Under the pieces are notes generated by a model that was given only the letters and a program-made list of their open reading frames with translations, made no database searches and was not told where the DNA came from. Below are positions 33,962 through 42,500 of a stretch of DNA of 64,000 nt, piece by piece; within the stretch, counting starts at the first letter, position 1; every line of letters starts with the position of its first letter. A program made the translations under genes and the position numbers. This DNA is from Polyangiaceae bacterium (GTDB lineage: Bacteria; Myxococcota_A; Polyangia; Polyangiales; Polyangiaceae): contig JANXOF010000053.1 in the NCBI GenBank assembly GCA_025353725.1, positions 124,001-188,000 of the forward strand. The letters run 5' to 3'.

Positions 33962-35352
33962 GCGGGACGCTTCCCGATCACGTGACTCAACTCGGTCCGT
34001 ACCACCTCAAGCGACTCCTCGGTGCGGGGGCTTTCGCAGACGTCTACGAAGCCGTACACACAACTTCTGGGCATCCGTTTGCGCTCAAAGTCTTCACGCC
34101 TATCGGAGCGGAAGCTGGATTCGTGCGCGAGCTCGCCGTGTCGTTCGCGCATCACCATCCAAACCTTGTTGAGACTCACGACCTTGGCTATGGCGCGCAT
34201 CCCTTCCTTGCGCTTCACCTCGCGCGCGGAGGGACGCTTCGCGCGCGGATGGCACAGGGGCGCCTCCAGCCTCAGGCGCTACGCCACGTCGTGCTTGAAG
34301 TCGGGCGCGGGCTGCACGCACTTCACGAGCGCGGGATTGTGCACGGCGACGTCAAGCCAGAAAATGTGCTCTTTGACGAAGACGGCGACTTCGCCCAGGC
34401 GCGCGTCGCGGACTACGGAGCTTCTTGCGTACGGGGGACCGCACAGCGAGCGGGTTCGCCGGCTTATGGCACCCCCGAAACGAACGGTGGACTGTCGACG
34501 TTCGCGCAAGACAACTACGCGCTCGCCCTCGTCGCGTTCGAGGCGATCACCGGAACGCGTTCGATCAAGGACTCGTTCGCGAACGTCACGGACCACGACG
34601 TCCGCGGGCTCGAAAGTCGCGTACTGGGCAAGCTTCGCCGTGCTCTCGCCGTGTCTCCTCGACTCCGTTTTCCGTCGACCGTCGCACTCGTTCACGCGCT
34701 TGACCAAGCCCTCGCCGGTCCGCACGAACTCGCGCGCGTCTCCCTCGACAACGACAACCGAACCCGACGGTGTCTCGCCTCTGGCGCGTTCGCCGTGCGC
34801 CGAGGCGACAAGGTAGAAATCCGAGACGCCTATGGGCTTCGCGAGCACATCGCTTTCGGGCCTGTCTTGGACCTCGCTATTAGCCTCTCGACGCCCACGT
34901 CTTCGGTAGTTCACGGAGGGTCCACCTTGTGGGTGAATGGGCAGGCCTTCGCAAGCAACCTGGAGGCGACATCACGAACAGGACCATGCACGATTCGGCG
35001 CTTTGCGGGGGACGCAATCGCCGTGGTCGATGCCGACAGGCGAACCCTTCGCTCCTTTCCCGCCAACAGGTACTGGGCTCGAGTCGATGAACCGCTTCGC
35101 GCGCTTTTCTCAGTGTTTACAACGCAGGGAGACATTGTTCTCGGCATACCCGAAAGTGGCACTTCCGTTTACCTTATCTCGGATCGAGAAAAAATCACGC
35201 GGGCGCCCGTGCCGCGCGGCGTCTCCCGTATGCACATGTCTCTTCACGATGCCATCATCGAGGACAAAAGCGGAGCTCGCACTACACTTGTTTCGGAAGC
35301 CCCTATCGAGGGCTCATTTGAAGGCACGTTTAGGAAGGAAGAGCGTTTATGA
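33958..35352 (+). CDS. Atypical Ser/Thr protein kinase
   Basis: 464 residues from the ATG at 33958 (ATGA overlap with the previous stop; an ATG 6 bp earlier is also possible). Residues 14-265 are a Hanks-type kinase: LLGAGAFADVYEA, FALKVF, HGDVKPENVL and VADYGAS. HRD is thus HGD and DFG is DYG. The catalytic Asp residues remain, so activity is possible, but loss of the Arg suggests it is not switched by classic activation-loop phosphorylation. Residues 270-464 are beta-rich with no recognised family and no membrane segment. Cytoplasmic, probably signalling within the bilin system. Confidence 0.85.
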   Translation: MSGTLPDHVTQLGPYHLKRLLGAGAFADVYEAVHTTSGHPFALKVFTPIGAEAGFVRELAVSFAHHHPNLVETHDLGYGAHPFLALHLARGGTLRARMAQGRLQPQALRHVVLEVGRGLHALHERGIVHGDVKPENVLFDEDGDFAQARVADYGASCVRGTAQRAGSPAYGTPETNGGLSTFAQDNYALALVAFEAITGTRSIKDSFANVTDHDVRGLESRVLGKLRRALAVSPRLRFPSTVALVHALDQALAGPHELARVSLDNDNRTRRCLASGAFAVRRGDKVEIRDAYGLREHIAFGPVLDLAISLSTPTSSVVHGGSTLWVNGQAFASNLEATSRTGPCTIRRFAGDAIAVVDADRRTLRSFPANRYWARVDEPLRALFSVFTTQGDIVLGIPESGTSVYLISDREKITRAPVPRGVSRMHMSLHDAIIEDKSGARTTLVSEAPIEGSFEGTFRKEERL

Positions 35353-35993
35353 GCAAGGGTCTCATCGCGGTATCCGAACAACTCGTCGAGCACGTAGCTC
35401 GCGCTTTACCGGACGACGTATCTGTCACAGTGAGCCCCCTTGCGGGCGCCATGCTTGAGGCCTGCGGTCGCCGAGCGGACGCTATCGTCGTCGTCGTTCA
35501 ACACGATGGCAGCGAGGACGACGACGCGAAGCTCGTCGGGGCACTCCGCTCTCTCGCGCGCGTCTCGCCAAAGCGAGGCCTGCTGCGTGCCGTTTATGTC
35601 GCTGGTCCCGGCGCGCGAAGCCTTTGCGCGACGTCTGACCTTTTTGTGCCGCTCCCCTCGGACCCGAAGGCGTTCTCAGACCTCCTTGCGGAAGACTTTA
35701 TGGCGGCTTCCGTGCACGCTCTGCAAGCCGTGGACGCGGAAGGCGCCAGCGGGCCGGCCTCCGCCACCGCGCCAGAATCGGGGCGAAGCCCACGAGACGC
35801 AGCCGCGAAGGTCGAACGCGAAACCGCGATGAAGCGTCTCGAAGAAGAGCTCGACAACATGCGGGTCCGGCTACGTGCGCTGAGCGACGAGAGCGACACG
35901 CGCGAAACTGAAAAAGGCACGGAAACAGAACCGTTTTCGGGTCGTGCGCCACGTGAACACCCCCGCGAGCCGGCTTGGCAATCGGCGAAGTAG
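35349..35993 (+). CDS. Possible degenerate receiver protein with coiled-coil tail
   Basis: 214 residues. Residues 1-115 alternate strands and helices (GLIAVSEQLVEHVARAL, DAIVVVVQHDG, LLRAVYVAG, DLFVPLPSDPKAFSDLL) in the order of a CheY-like domain, but without the usual acidic pocket. Residues 148-180 (AAKVERETAMKRLEEELDNM...) form a coiled coil, followed by a polar tail. The start overlaps the kinase stop by 4 bp. Function not known. Confidence 0.5.
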   Translation: MSKGLIAVSEQLVEHVARALPDDVSVTVSPLAGAMLEACGRRADAIVVVVQHDGSEDDDAKLVGALRSLARVSPKRGLLRAVYVAGPGARSLCATSDLFVPLPSDPKAFSDLLAEDFMAASVHALQAVDAEGASGPASATAPESGRSPRDAAAKVERETAMKRLEEELDNMRVRLRALSDESDTRETEKGTETEPFSGRAPREHPREPAWQSAK

Positions 35994-36023
35994 CAGCAAA
36001 TCACTCATCCCTCTGGAGCACTC

Positions 36024-36740
36024 ATGGCGCACCCGTACAATATCGCACCGCCGCAGTATCAGCCAACGCGCGACTACCCTTTTCCCGTTCCAAACATTGG
36101 TGAAGGCGCTTTCGTACTTCGAAAACACAACAACTACAATGCCAAGGACTTTTTGAAATTTGCGGTTCAAAAAGGAACCGTCCACACACGTTCGGGGCTC
36201 CGTGCGTTTCTCGCCACGGAAGACTTTGTCGTTGGACTTCATCGAGGCTTGGAAGAAGAGGTCGGCGACGCTGCGGCGATGATTCTTTACCGCTGCGGAT
36301 TCCGCTGGGGCGTAGAAGACATGAAAGTCTTTGCGCCGCTTGTCGAAGGCGAGTTCAACCTCCGTTTCGAGGATATGGACATTCACTTCATGTTGGAGAC
36401 GTGGTGGTGGTGGCTCCAAACTCAAGGGTGGGGCGCGTGGAGACTGGACTTGTCTCAAAGAAAACAAGGCATGATCACGGTCGACATTTTCGACAGTGCG
36501 ATAGCGAAAAGTCTTGGCAACGTCGGCAAACCCGTTTGTTACCTTTATGCCGGAGTCTTGGCCGGAGTGTTTACGTACATCGCAAAGCGCGATCTCGCGG
36601 GCATCGAAGTGCAGTGTTACGCAATGGGCGAGGACTTCTGCCGATTCATCATCGGCTCCGAAAAGCGTATTAATGCCGCTCAGTTCTGGCTTACCGAGGG
36701 CGCGACGGCGGCGGAGATCGTGAGTCGGATGTCCACGTAG
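36024..36740 (+). CDS. V4R-domain protein (first copy)
   Basis: 238 residues. The C-terminal half matches the V4R (4-vinyl reductase-like) domain: KPVCYLYAGVLAGVFTYI, then EVQCYAMGEDFCRFII, with the conserved cysteines and Gly of this fold. V4R domains bind small hydrophobic ligands or tetrapyrrole-related molecules in BchJ and act as sensors in XylR/DmpR regulators. The N-terminal part has an unusual WWWW run near residue 127. A strong ribosome site (TGGAG) precedes the ATG. Placed directly before the phycobiliprotein-like globin, it is a candidate bilin/heme carrier or sensor. Confidence 0.72.
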   Translation: MAHPYNIAPPQYQPTRDYPFPVPNIGEGAFVLRKHNNYNAKDFLKFAVQKGTVHTRSGLRAFLATEDFVVGLHRGLEEEVGDAAAMILYRCGFRWGVEDMKVFAPLVEGEFNLRFEDMDIHFMLETWWWWLQTQGWGAWRLDLSQRKQGMITVDIFDSAIAKSLGNVGKPVCYLYAGVLAGVFTYIAKRDLAGIEVQCYAMGEDFCRFIIGSEKRINAAQFWLTEGATAAEIVSRMST

Positions 36741-36819
36741 CGCTCGACGACCCGCAATCCAATGGCGTCAAAGGCGACGCCCAAATGATAGACGATTCCA
36801 CGACAGGGAGACAACAGCC

Positions 36820-37308
36820 ATGGACGCAGAGCTCGACACGATGATGCGCAACGCCGAAGGTCGGTATCCAAGTTCTGAGGAGCGACGGCGCGCCGGGGAG
36901 ATTATAAAAGCGATGGAGGCGCGGTTTGTGACCTGTGCGAGCCTCGAGGCCCGAGAGACGGAGATCATCAAGCAGACATCCGAACTCATGCTGAAGAAGT
37001 TCCCCTCCTTTAAAGAGCGCTATCTCGCAAAGGAAAAGACAGAACGCGACCTCGCGATTACGCTTCGTTACATCGGCCACGCGGTCCTGCGGAACGACGT
37101 TGAGTTCCTTCGCGAGAGGCTGCTTTACTGGATGCAGGGAATCTTCGCCTCCAAGGGCTTTGGCGAAACAGTCAAGGGCGCCTACGAAATACTTAAGCAA
37201 GTTATCGCGACAGAGCTTTCATCGCGCGACGCATTGGAGGTCAACCGATTCGTCGACATTTGCATTCAATCTTGCGAGCGACCGCAAGACCGCGTCGAGG
37301 TCGCATGA
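36820..37308 (+). CDS. Phycobiliprotein-like globin (BBAG-type)
   Basis: 162 residues, all helical. The segment ERDLAITLRYIGHAVLRND (75-93) aligns with the phycobiliprotein helix that normally begins C-x-R-D and continues with an aliphatic/LRY pattern. A following amphipathic helix and YEILKQVIATELSS fit the rest of the fold. The bilin-attaching Cys84 position is Thr74 here, so any pigment would be held non-covalently or through other residues (Cys39, Cys148 and Cys152 exist). Globins of this kind, called bilin biosynthesis-associated globins, are known beside bilin reductases in heterotrophic bacteria. SD AGGGAG precedes the ATG. Similarity is distant and was judged by eye. Confidence 0.6.
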   Translation: MDAELDTMMRNAEGRYPSSEERRRAGEIIKAMEARFVTCASLEARETEIIKQTSELMLKKFPSFKERYLAKEKTERDLAITLRYIGHAVLRNDVEFLRERLLYWMQGIFASKGFGETVKGAYEILKQVIATELSSRDALEVNRFVDICIQSCERPQDRVEVA

Positions 37309-37958
37309 TAGGTTTTGGTGCTCCCGCGAACTACTTCGCGCAGTCGACGTACTATAAGTGGGATATGGGACGCGGCGTCGTGCGCGAGCGCGGCGGGTCG
37401 CGCGTCATGGCGTTCCCGCAGGAATTCTCAATCGGCCTCATCGCGGGCCTCATCGAGGAGTGCGGCGAAGCATGGCCGGTCGTCCTTCAAAGCTGCGGGA
37501 GCTTTTGGGGAAAGCGGCAGATGGACCGTCTCGAAACGGAGCTGAGTGCGTTTCACGGCGAGCGCATGAAGAGCCTGCCGACGGCGACAGCTCACGCGGC
37601 GATCGCAGAATGCCTTGCCGTCCACGGATGGGGTCGTGCGGAATTCGACCTGTCCGAGATCAAGAAACGCCTTCTTCTCGTGCGTGTCAATGAAAGCCCG
37701 ATGGCTCGCGCGGTCATTGACGGAAAGCTAGACACCGGAAACAAGCCCGTAGACGCGCTTCTTTCTGGGGCTCTCGGCGCCATGTTTACCCACGCGAGCG
37801 GTGCAGCCATGGAGTGCCGCGAAATCCGCTGCACGGCGAGCGGCGCGCCCGTCTGCGAGTTTGTGCTCGCACCTGAAGGTCGCCTCTCAGGCGTGCTCGC
37901 GCTCGTGCGCAAGAACGCTTCGCGCGAAGATATCCTTGAGAGTCTCGTCGAGCAGTGA
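37305..37958 (+). CDS. V4R-domain protein (second copy)
   Basis: 217 residues from the ATG at 37305, overlapping the globin stop by 4 bp, so globin and V4R are made in step. The C-terminal half again has the V4R pattern: KPVDALLSGALGAMFTHAS, then ECREIRCTASGAPVCEFVLAP. The N-terminal half differs from the first V4R protein, but both share a Trp-Gly pair in a helical stretch (GWGRAEFDLS here, GWGAWRLDLS there). The two are therefore paralogues that may pair. No membrane segment; cytoplasmic. Confidence 0.68.
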   Translation: MIGFGAPANYFAQSTYYKWDMGRGVVRERGGSRVMAFPQEFSIGLIAGLIEECGEAWPVVLQSCGSFWGKRQMDRLETELSAFHGERMKSLPTATAHAAIAECLAVHGWGRAEFDLSEIKKRLLLVRVNESPMARAVIDGKLDTGNKPVDALLSGALGAMFTHASGAAMECREIRCTASGAPVCEFVLAPEGRLSGVLALVRKNASREDILESLVEQ

Positions 37959-38026
37959 GTTCTGGCGCTCGGCGCGTTCCCCTTCGATTTATACGACCCT
38001 TTGATTGATTGGTGATGAGGTAATTC

Positions 38027-38752
38027 ATGGTCCGCTCGGGTACGATGAAGACGTTAAAGCAGGCGACGCGTTCAGACCACGAACACGTCGAATCGTATCC
38101 CGTGACCCGGGCGCTCGCAGAGGGGACGATGACCCGCCTGCAGTATGAGCTGCTACTCGCCGGTTATGCGGCCTGCCACGAATCCCTCTTGGCACGCTTG
38201 TCAGGCCTCTCGCGATTCGGAGGGGTGGCGCGTGCGCCAGAACTAAAGCCGATTGTAGATAGCTTCACGCAACGCGTCGCTTGGCTTCAACAAGATATTC
38301 AAGCTCTCGGCGCGAGGAGCAACACGCGCGCATCGGGCTTCGACTCTACCGATGCCTTTCGCTTGCAGGTCTCGTCGTGGTCACTGCCGAAGGTGCTCGG
38401 TGCCTGCTACGTCTTTGAAGGAGCGGCACTCGGTAATGCGTTTCTCTACCCGCGCCTTCGGGAAAGCCTCACTCTCGAAGACCGCGAATCTCGCTACTTT
38501 CGTGGCTGGGGAGTAGAGACGATGAATCACTTTCGCGCCTTTGGCGAAGCCCTGAGCGGACTTCTCGATAGCGACGGCGATAGCTTCGACGGTCTCGACG
38601 TCGAAGCCGAAGCCGTAGTGGGCGCGCGCCAGACCTTTTCCGCCGTCGGCGCTCTCCTCGAAGAAGTGGGACACCTCACCTACGTTCCCGCCCGCGTGGT
38701 CGCTCGGGAAGGGCGCGCGACGGCTCCGCCGCCTGCGGCGTTCCTCGGATGA
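38027..38752 (+). CDS. Heme oxygenase (biliverdin-forming, BphO/HO-like)
   Basis: 241 residues. The N-terminal LKQATRSDHEHVE supplies the proximal heme ligand (His18, equal to His25 of HO-1). The ACYVFEGAALGNAFLYPRL segment matches the distal Gly-containing region of bacterial heme oxygenases (usually YVLEGSxLGG). The enzyme opens heme to biliverdin, CO and iron with reductant and O2. It directly overlaps the bilin reductase gene (ATGA) and shares the operon with a ferredoxin, which supports a biosynthetic rather than iron-scavenging role. SD GAGG lies eight bases before the ATG at 38027. Confidence 0.82.
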   Translation: MVRSGTMKTLKQATRSDHEHVESYPVTRALAEGTMTRLQYELLLAGYAACHESLLARLSGLSRFGGVARAPELKPIVDSFTQRVAWLQQDIQALGARSNTRASGFDSTDAFRLQVSSWSLPKVLGACYVFEGAALGNAFLYPRLRESLTLEDRESRYFRGWGVETMNHFRAFGEALSGLLDSDGDSFDGLDVEAEAVVGARQTFSAVGALLEEVGHLTYVPARVVAREGRATAPPPAAFLG

Positions 38753-39495
38753 CGGTCGGTTCCTTTTTCGACGAACTCGACATTGTCGTAGGCGAATTCC
38801 TCGAGGCCGTGGGGGCGGTGGAGGAGGCATGCAAAACGGAGTTCAACCACCTCGAAGGCAGGTTAGGCAGCGAAGGCGTATCTCTCGATACGTTGGTTTA
38901 TCGAACACGCGGTTACGGACGCATGGCGTGGGCGAAAATGACCACCGACGCAGGGCGTGCTTTAACCCGAACGCTCGTGGGACTTCCGAGCGGTACGTGC
39001 CCCATCCTTGGGCTCGACATCGTCGCGATGAAAGACAAGGTAAACCTCTTTGCGCTTGACCTCGCCACAACCGACTTGACGGAGTGGCAGGCGTGGGCCG
39101 TCAGCGCGCTTCAGGATGCGAGACTGAGTATTCCAGACTTCGTAGCTCGCCCCCTTCCGGCGTTCACCGAAGGAACATTTTCGGAGCTCGCGTTGATCGG
39201 AAGCATCGGCGACGAACCGCCGGCCGCACTTCTCGCTCCTCTTCGCGTCGTCCTTGATCGCGTGGATACGTTCGCGCGGGACGGCAGGCCTAGCCGAGCG
39301 GCGCGCGCGGCGCTGCATCGATGGATCAAAGCCGAGCGAAGCAACCGCAAGGAGATTGGGGCGCTCGGTCGGATCTTTGGCCAGAGTCTCGCGAATCGCT
39401 TTTTCGAAGACTTCCTCTTCGTCGCTCCACCCGAACTCGAGCTCGAGCTCGAGCTCGAGCGCGAACCTGCGCTCGAGTTGGAACTCTCTTTGTAG
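38749..39495 (+). CDS. Ferredoxin-dependent bilin reductase-like protein (PcyA/FDBR family)
   Basis: 248 residues. The central CPILGLDIVAMKDKVNLFALDL (84-105) matches the FDBR core, with Asp90 at the place of PcyA Asp105. The C-terminal NRKEIGALGRIFG and ANRFFEDFLF match the family ending (N-K/R...FG...A-x-R...LF). The PcyA His88 position reads as Ala60 and Glu76 as Asp47, so the protonation chemistry must differ from PcyA. Family members reduce biliverdin to phycocyanobilin, phycoerythrobilin or related pigments. A Glu-Leu repeat tail (227-248) is unusual. Coupled to heme oxygenase. Remote similarity seen by eye; product unknown. Confidence 0.72.
   Translation: MTVGSFFDELDIVVGEFLEAVGAVEEACKTEFNHLEGRLGSEGVSLDTLVYRTRGYGRMAWAKMTTDAGRALTRTLVGLPSGTCPILGLDIVAMKDKVNLFALDLATTDLTEWQAWAVSALQDARLSIPDFVARPLPAFTEGTFSELALIGSIGDEPPAALLAPLRVVLDRVDTFARDGRPSRAARAALHRWIKAERSNRKEIGALGRIFGQSLANRFFEDFLFVAPPELELELELEREPALELELSL
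39436..39459. repeat. CTCGAG hexamer repeat in the bilin reductase tail
   Basis: Four perfect tandem copies of the palindromic hexamer CTCGAG, coding for alternating Leu-Glu. It is a simple repeat likely to vary in copy number by slippage; each unit change keeps the frame. Confidence 0.85.
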
Positions 39496-39598
39496 CAGAG
39501 CTCGGATTGGCATTCGAGCGCGCGCGAGTTGCTGGAATGCGCGGCCGTCACTAAGGAGAGCTGCGAAGTCTTCTCCTTCAACGAGCGGTCCACCACCT

Positions 39599-42500
39599 AT
39601 GCTTCCTATCCGCCTACGCGGAGCCTGCACGCACAACCTTCAAAGCGTCGACCTCGACCTCGAGCCGGGGCAGCTCGTCGCGCTCACAGGGCCGAGTGGC
39701 GCGGGGAAATCTTCCCTCGCGCTCGATACGCTGTACGCCGAAGGTCAACGTCGGTTCGTCGAAAGCTTTAGCCCCTACGCGAGGCAATTTCTCGAACGAC
39801 TCGAGCGGCCACCGGTCGTCTCTCTCGAGCCCATCGCGGCGACGGTCGCGGTCGACCGGAGGGGACCGGTAAAGTCGAGTCGCTCGACCGTGGCCACGCT
39901 CACAGACATCGAGCCCTACCTCGCAGGTCTCTTTGCATGCGAGGCCGTTCCTACGTGCCCAGACTGCCACTTGCCAGCCGCAGCGACGAGCGCGCACGAT
40001 GCCGCGACGCGCGCCGTAGCCGACTTCGGGGAACGCCGAGCCGTCGTCAGCTACCCCGTGCGCATCGACTCTGCGGAAAGCTTTCTCGAAGTGCGCGACT
40101 CGCTGGTTCGTGACGGCTACCGCCGCCTTGTGGTCGGCGGCAACGTCCGAGACGTCGACGACGTGAAGCCGAGTGAAGCGGCCAGGCCCGACGTAGCCGT
40201 CGAGGTCGTCGTCGATCGCTTGACCCTCGCAGCGCGCGACGTGAGGCGCCTCCAGCAAGCGATCGAGGCCGCCTGGGAGCGCGGGCGTGGGCGCGCCGAA
40301 CTACGCACGGTCGAGGCTGCATCGGGTGAGGTTGCATCGATTCCGGACACGGTGACCGTCACGGCCGCGAAGGCGCACGTCGCCATCGCGCGAGGCCTCG
40401 TATGCCCAGGCTGCGCGAAAACGTTCGATCCGCCGCGCGCGGGACTTTTTTCCTACAACTCGCCGCTCGGTGCGTGCGCTGAGTGTCGCGGCTTCGGACG
40501 GATGATCGCGGTCGACTGGGAAAAGGTCATTCCAGACAAGACGAAGTCACTGGACCAAGGCGCCATTAAGGCGTGGTCGGGCAAGTCGAGCGAGTGGGAG
40601 CGCGAGGTGCTCGTCACCTTCGCGCGGAAGCGAAAAATCCCTCTCGACGTAGCGTGGGAGAAGCTCACTGAGGCCCAACGCGTCGCTATCCTCGACGGCG
40701 AAGGCGATTGGGCCGGGGGGAAGTACCCTGGCGTCAAGGCGTGGTTTAAATGGCTCGAAGGCCGCACGTACAAGATGCACGTGCGCGTGTTTCTTTCTCG
40801 GTACCGCGACTACATCCCTTGCGTTTCATGCCACGGTGCGCGCCTTAATCCGACGGCTCGCACGTACCTCGTCGACGGTCTCGACCTCGGTGGTTGGCAC
40901 GGCCTCACCGTGGAGGAATCAAGGCGTCGCCTCGACGCACTCACGCCGACCGACCCGCAAGGCAGGCGCGTGAAAACAGAGCTAGGCACGCGTCTGGCCT
41001 ACCTCGATTCCGTCGGTTTATCCTACCTGACTCTCGACCGTCAGGCGCGGACACTCTCCGGCGGTGAAGCGCAGCGAGCGAGTCTCACGACGGCGCTCGG
41101 CGCGTCGCTCACGGGTACTCTTTTCGTCCTTGATGAGCCCACCGTCGGTCTTCACGCGTCCGATGTGCCTAAGCTCGCAGAAGCGATGCGCGACCTCGCG
41201 AAAGCAGGTAACGCCGTCCTCGTGGTCGAGCACGATCGCGGCATCGTCGAGCGATGCGATCGCGTCGTCGAGATGGGTCCCGGCGCGGGGCCTCACGGCG
41301 GCCGAATTCTGTTTCAGGGGACGCCCGGCGAACTGAGCGCGAGCGACACCGCGACCGGACGAGCGTGGCGCCAAGGAGCAGCCTCGCGCGGCGCGGGGGT
41401 CGAGCGTCGCACGGCAACCGTCAAAGGCGCACCCAAACAGCTCGAAATCACGGGGATCTCCGAAAATAACCTAACGATCGACCGCCTCTCGATCCCACTC
41501 GGAACGCTTTGCGCCATCACGGGCCCGAGCGGCTCAGGCAAAAGCACGCTTGCCGAGGACATCCTCTATCGCGCCGTCGCGCGGTCGGCGGGCGTCGCTG
41601 TCGGCAAGCCAGGCGCGTTCGCCACGATGACCGGGCACGAAGGGTTCAAGAGCGCGGTGCTCGTCGACCAATCGCCGCTCGGCCGAACCGCCCGAGGCAA
41701 CGCTGCAACCTACACGCATGCGTGGGACCGCGTGCGTGCTCGCTTCTCGGCAGAGCCTGAGGCGCATCGGCGAGGTCTCACGCCTGCGCATTTCTCGTTC
41801 AACGTGCCGGGCAAAGGCCGGTGTGAGACGTGCGCGGGGGAAGGCTACGAGACGGTCGAGATGCAGTTTCTCGCCGACGTGATGCTGCTCTGCCCGGTCT
41901 GCCAGGGCAAGCGCTTCAACGCCGACGTCCTCGCCGTGACGCACGCGGGCAAGACCGTCGCGGAGGTCCTCGCGATGACCGTCGACGACGCCATCGCGCT
42001 CTTGTCGCCCGCAGCGACGCGCGATTACGTCATTGAGCACGCGCTCCAGCCACTCACACGCGTAGGGCTCGGCTACCTTCCGCTCGGCCAACCGCTCTCG
42101 ACCCTCTCGGGCGGCGAGGCGCAGCGACTCAAACTTGCGCGCGCGCTCGGTCAAGCGACGCCAGGGACGCTGTTTGTGGTCGACGAGCCGAGCGCAGGAC
42201 TTCACGCGCAAGACGCCGAACACGTCGTTCGCGCGCTTCGTCACCTCGTCGACGAGGGGGCGAGCGTGGTGATGGTCGAGCACGATCTCTCGGTGGTCCG
42301 CGAGGCTGCGTGGGTCATCGATCTCGGGCCAGGCGGCGGGCCGCACGGCGGGCGCGTGGTCGCCGAGGGCACGCCCGAGCAGGTAGCGTCGAGCGGCACC
42401 AAAACCGGCGACGCACTGCGGAACCTCGAAGCCTCAGAGCAAAAGCCGACGACGCTGAAGACCCGAGCAAAGCCGAAGCGCGAGACCAAGAGCGGCCCGA

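Noticed and set aside
36820-37308. Reading this gene as a heme-binding sensor globin
   Set aside because: The helix pattern ERDLxITLRYxxxA fits phycobiliproteins better and no clear proximal His motif of sensor globins was found; distant similarity leaves some doubt.
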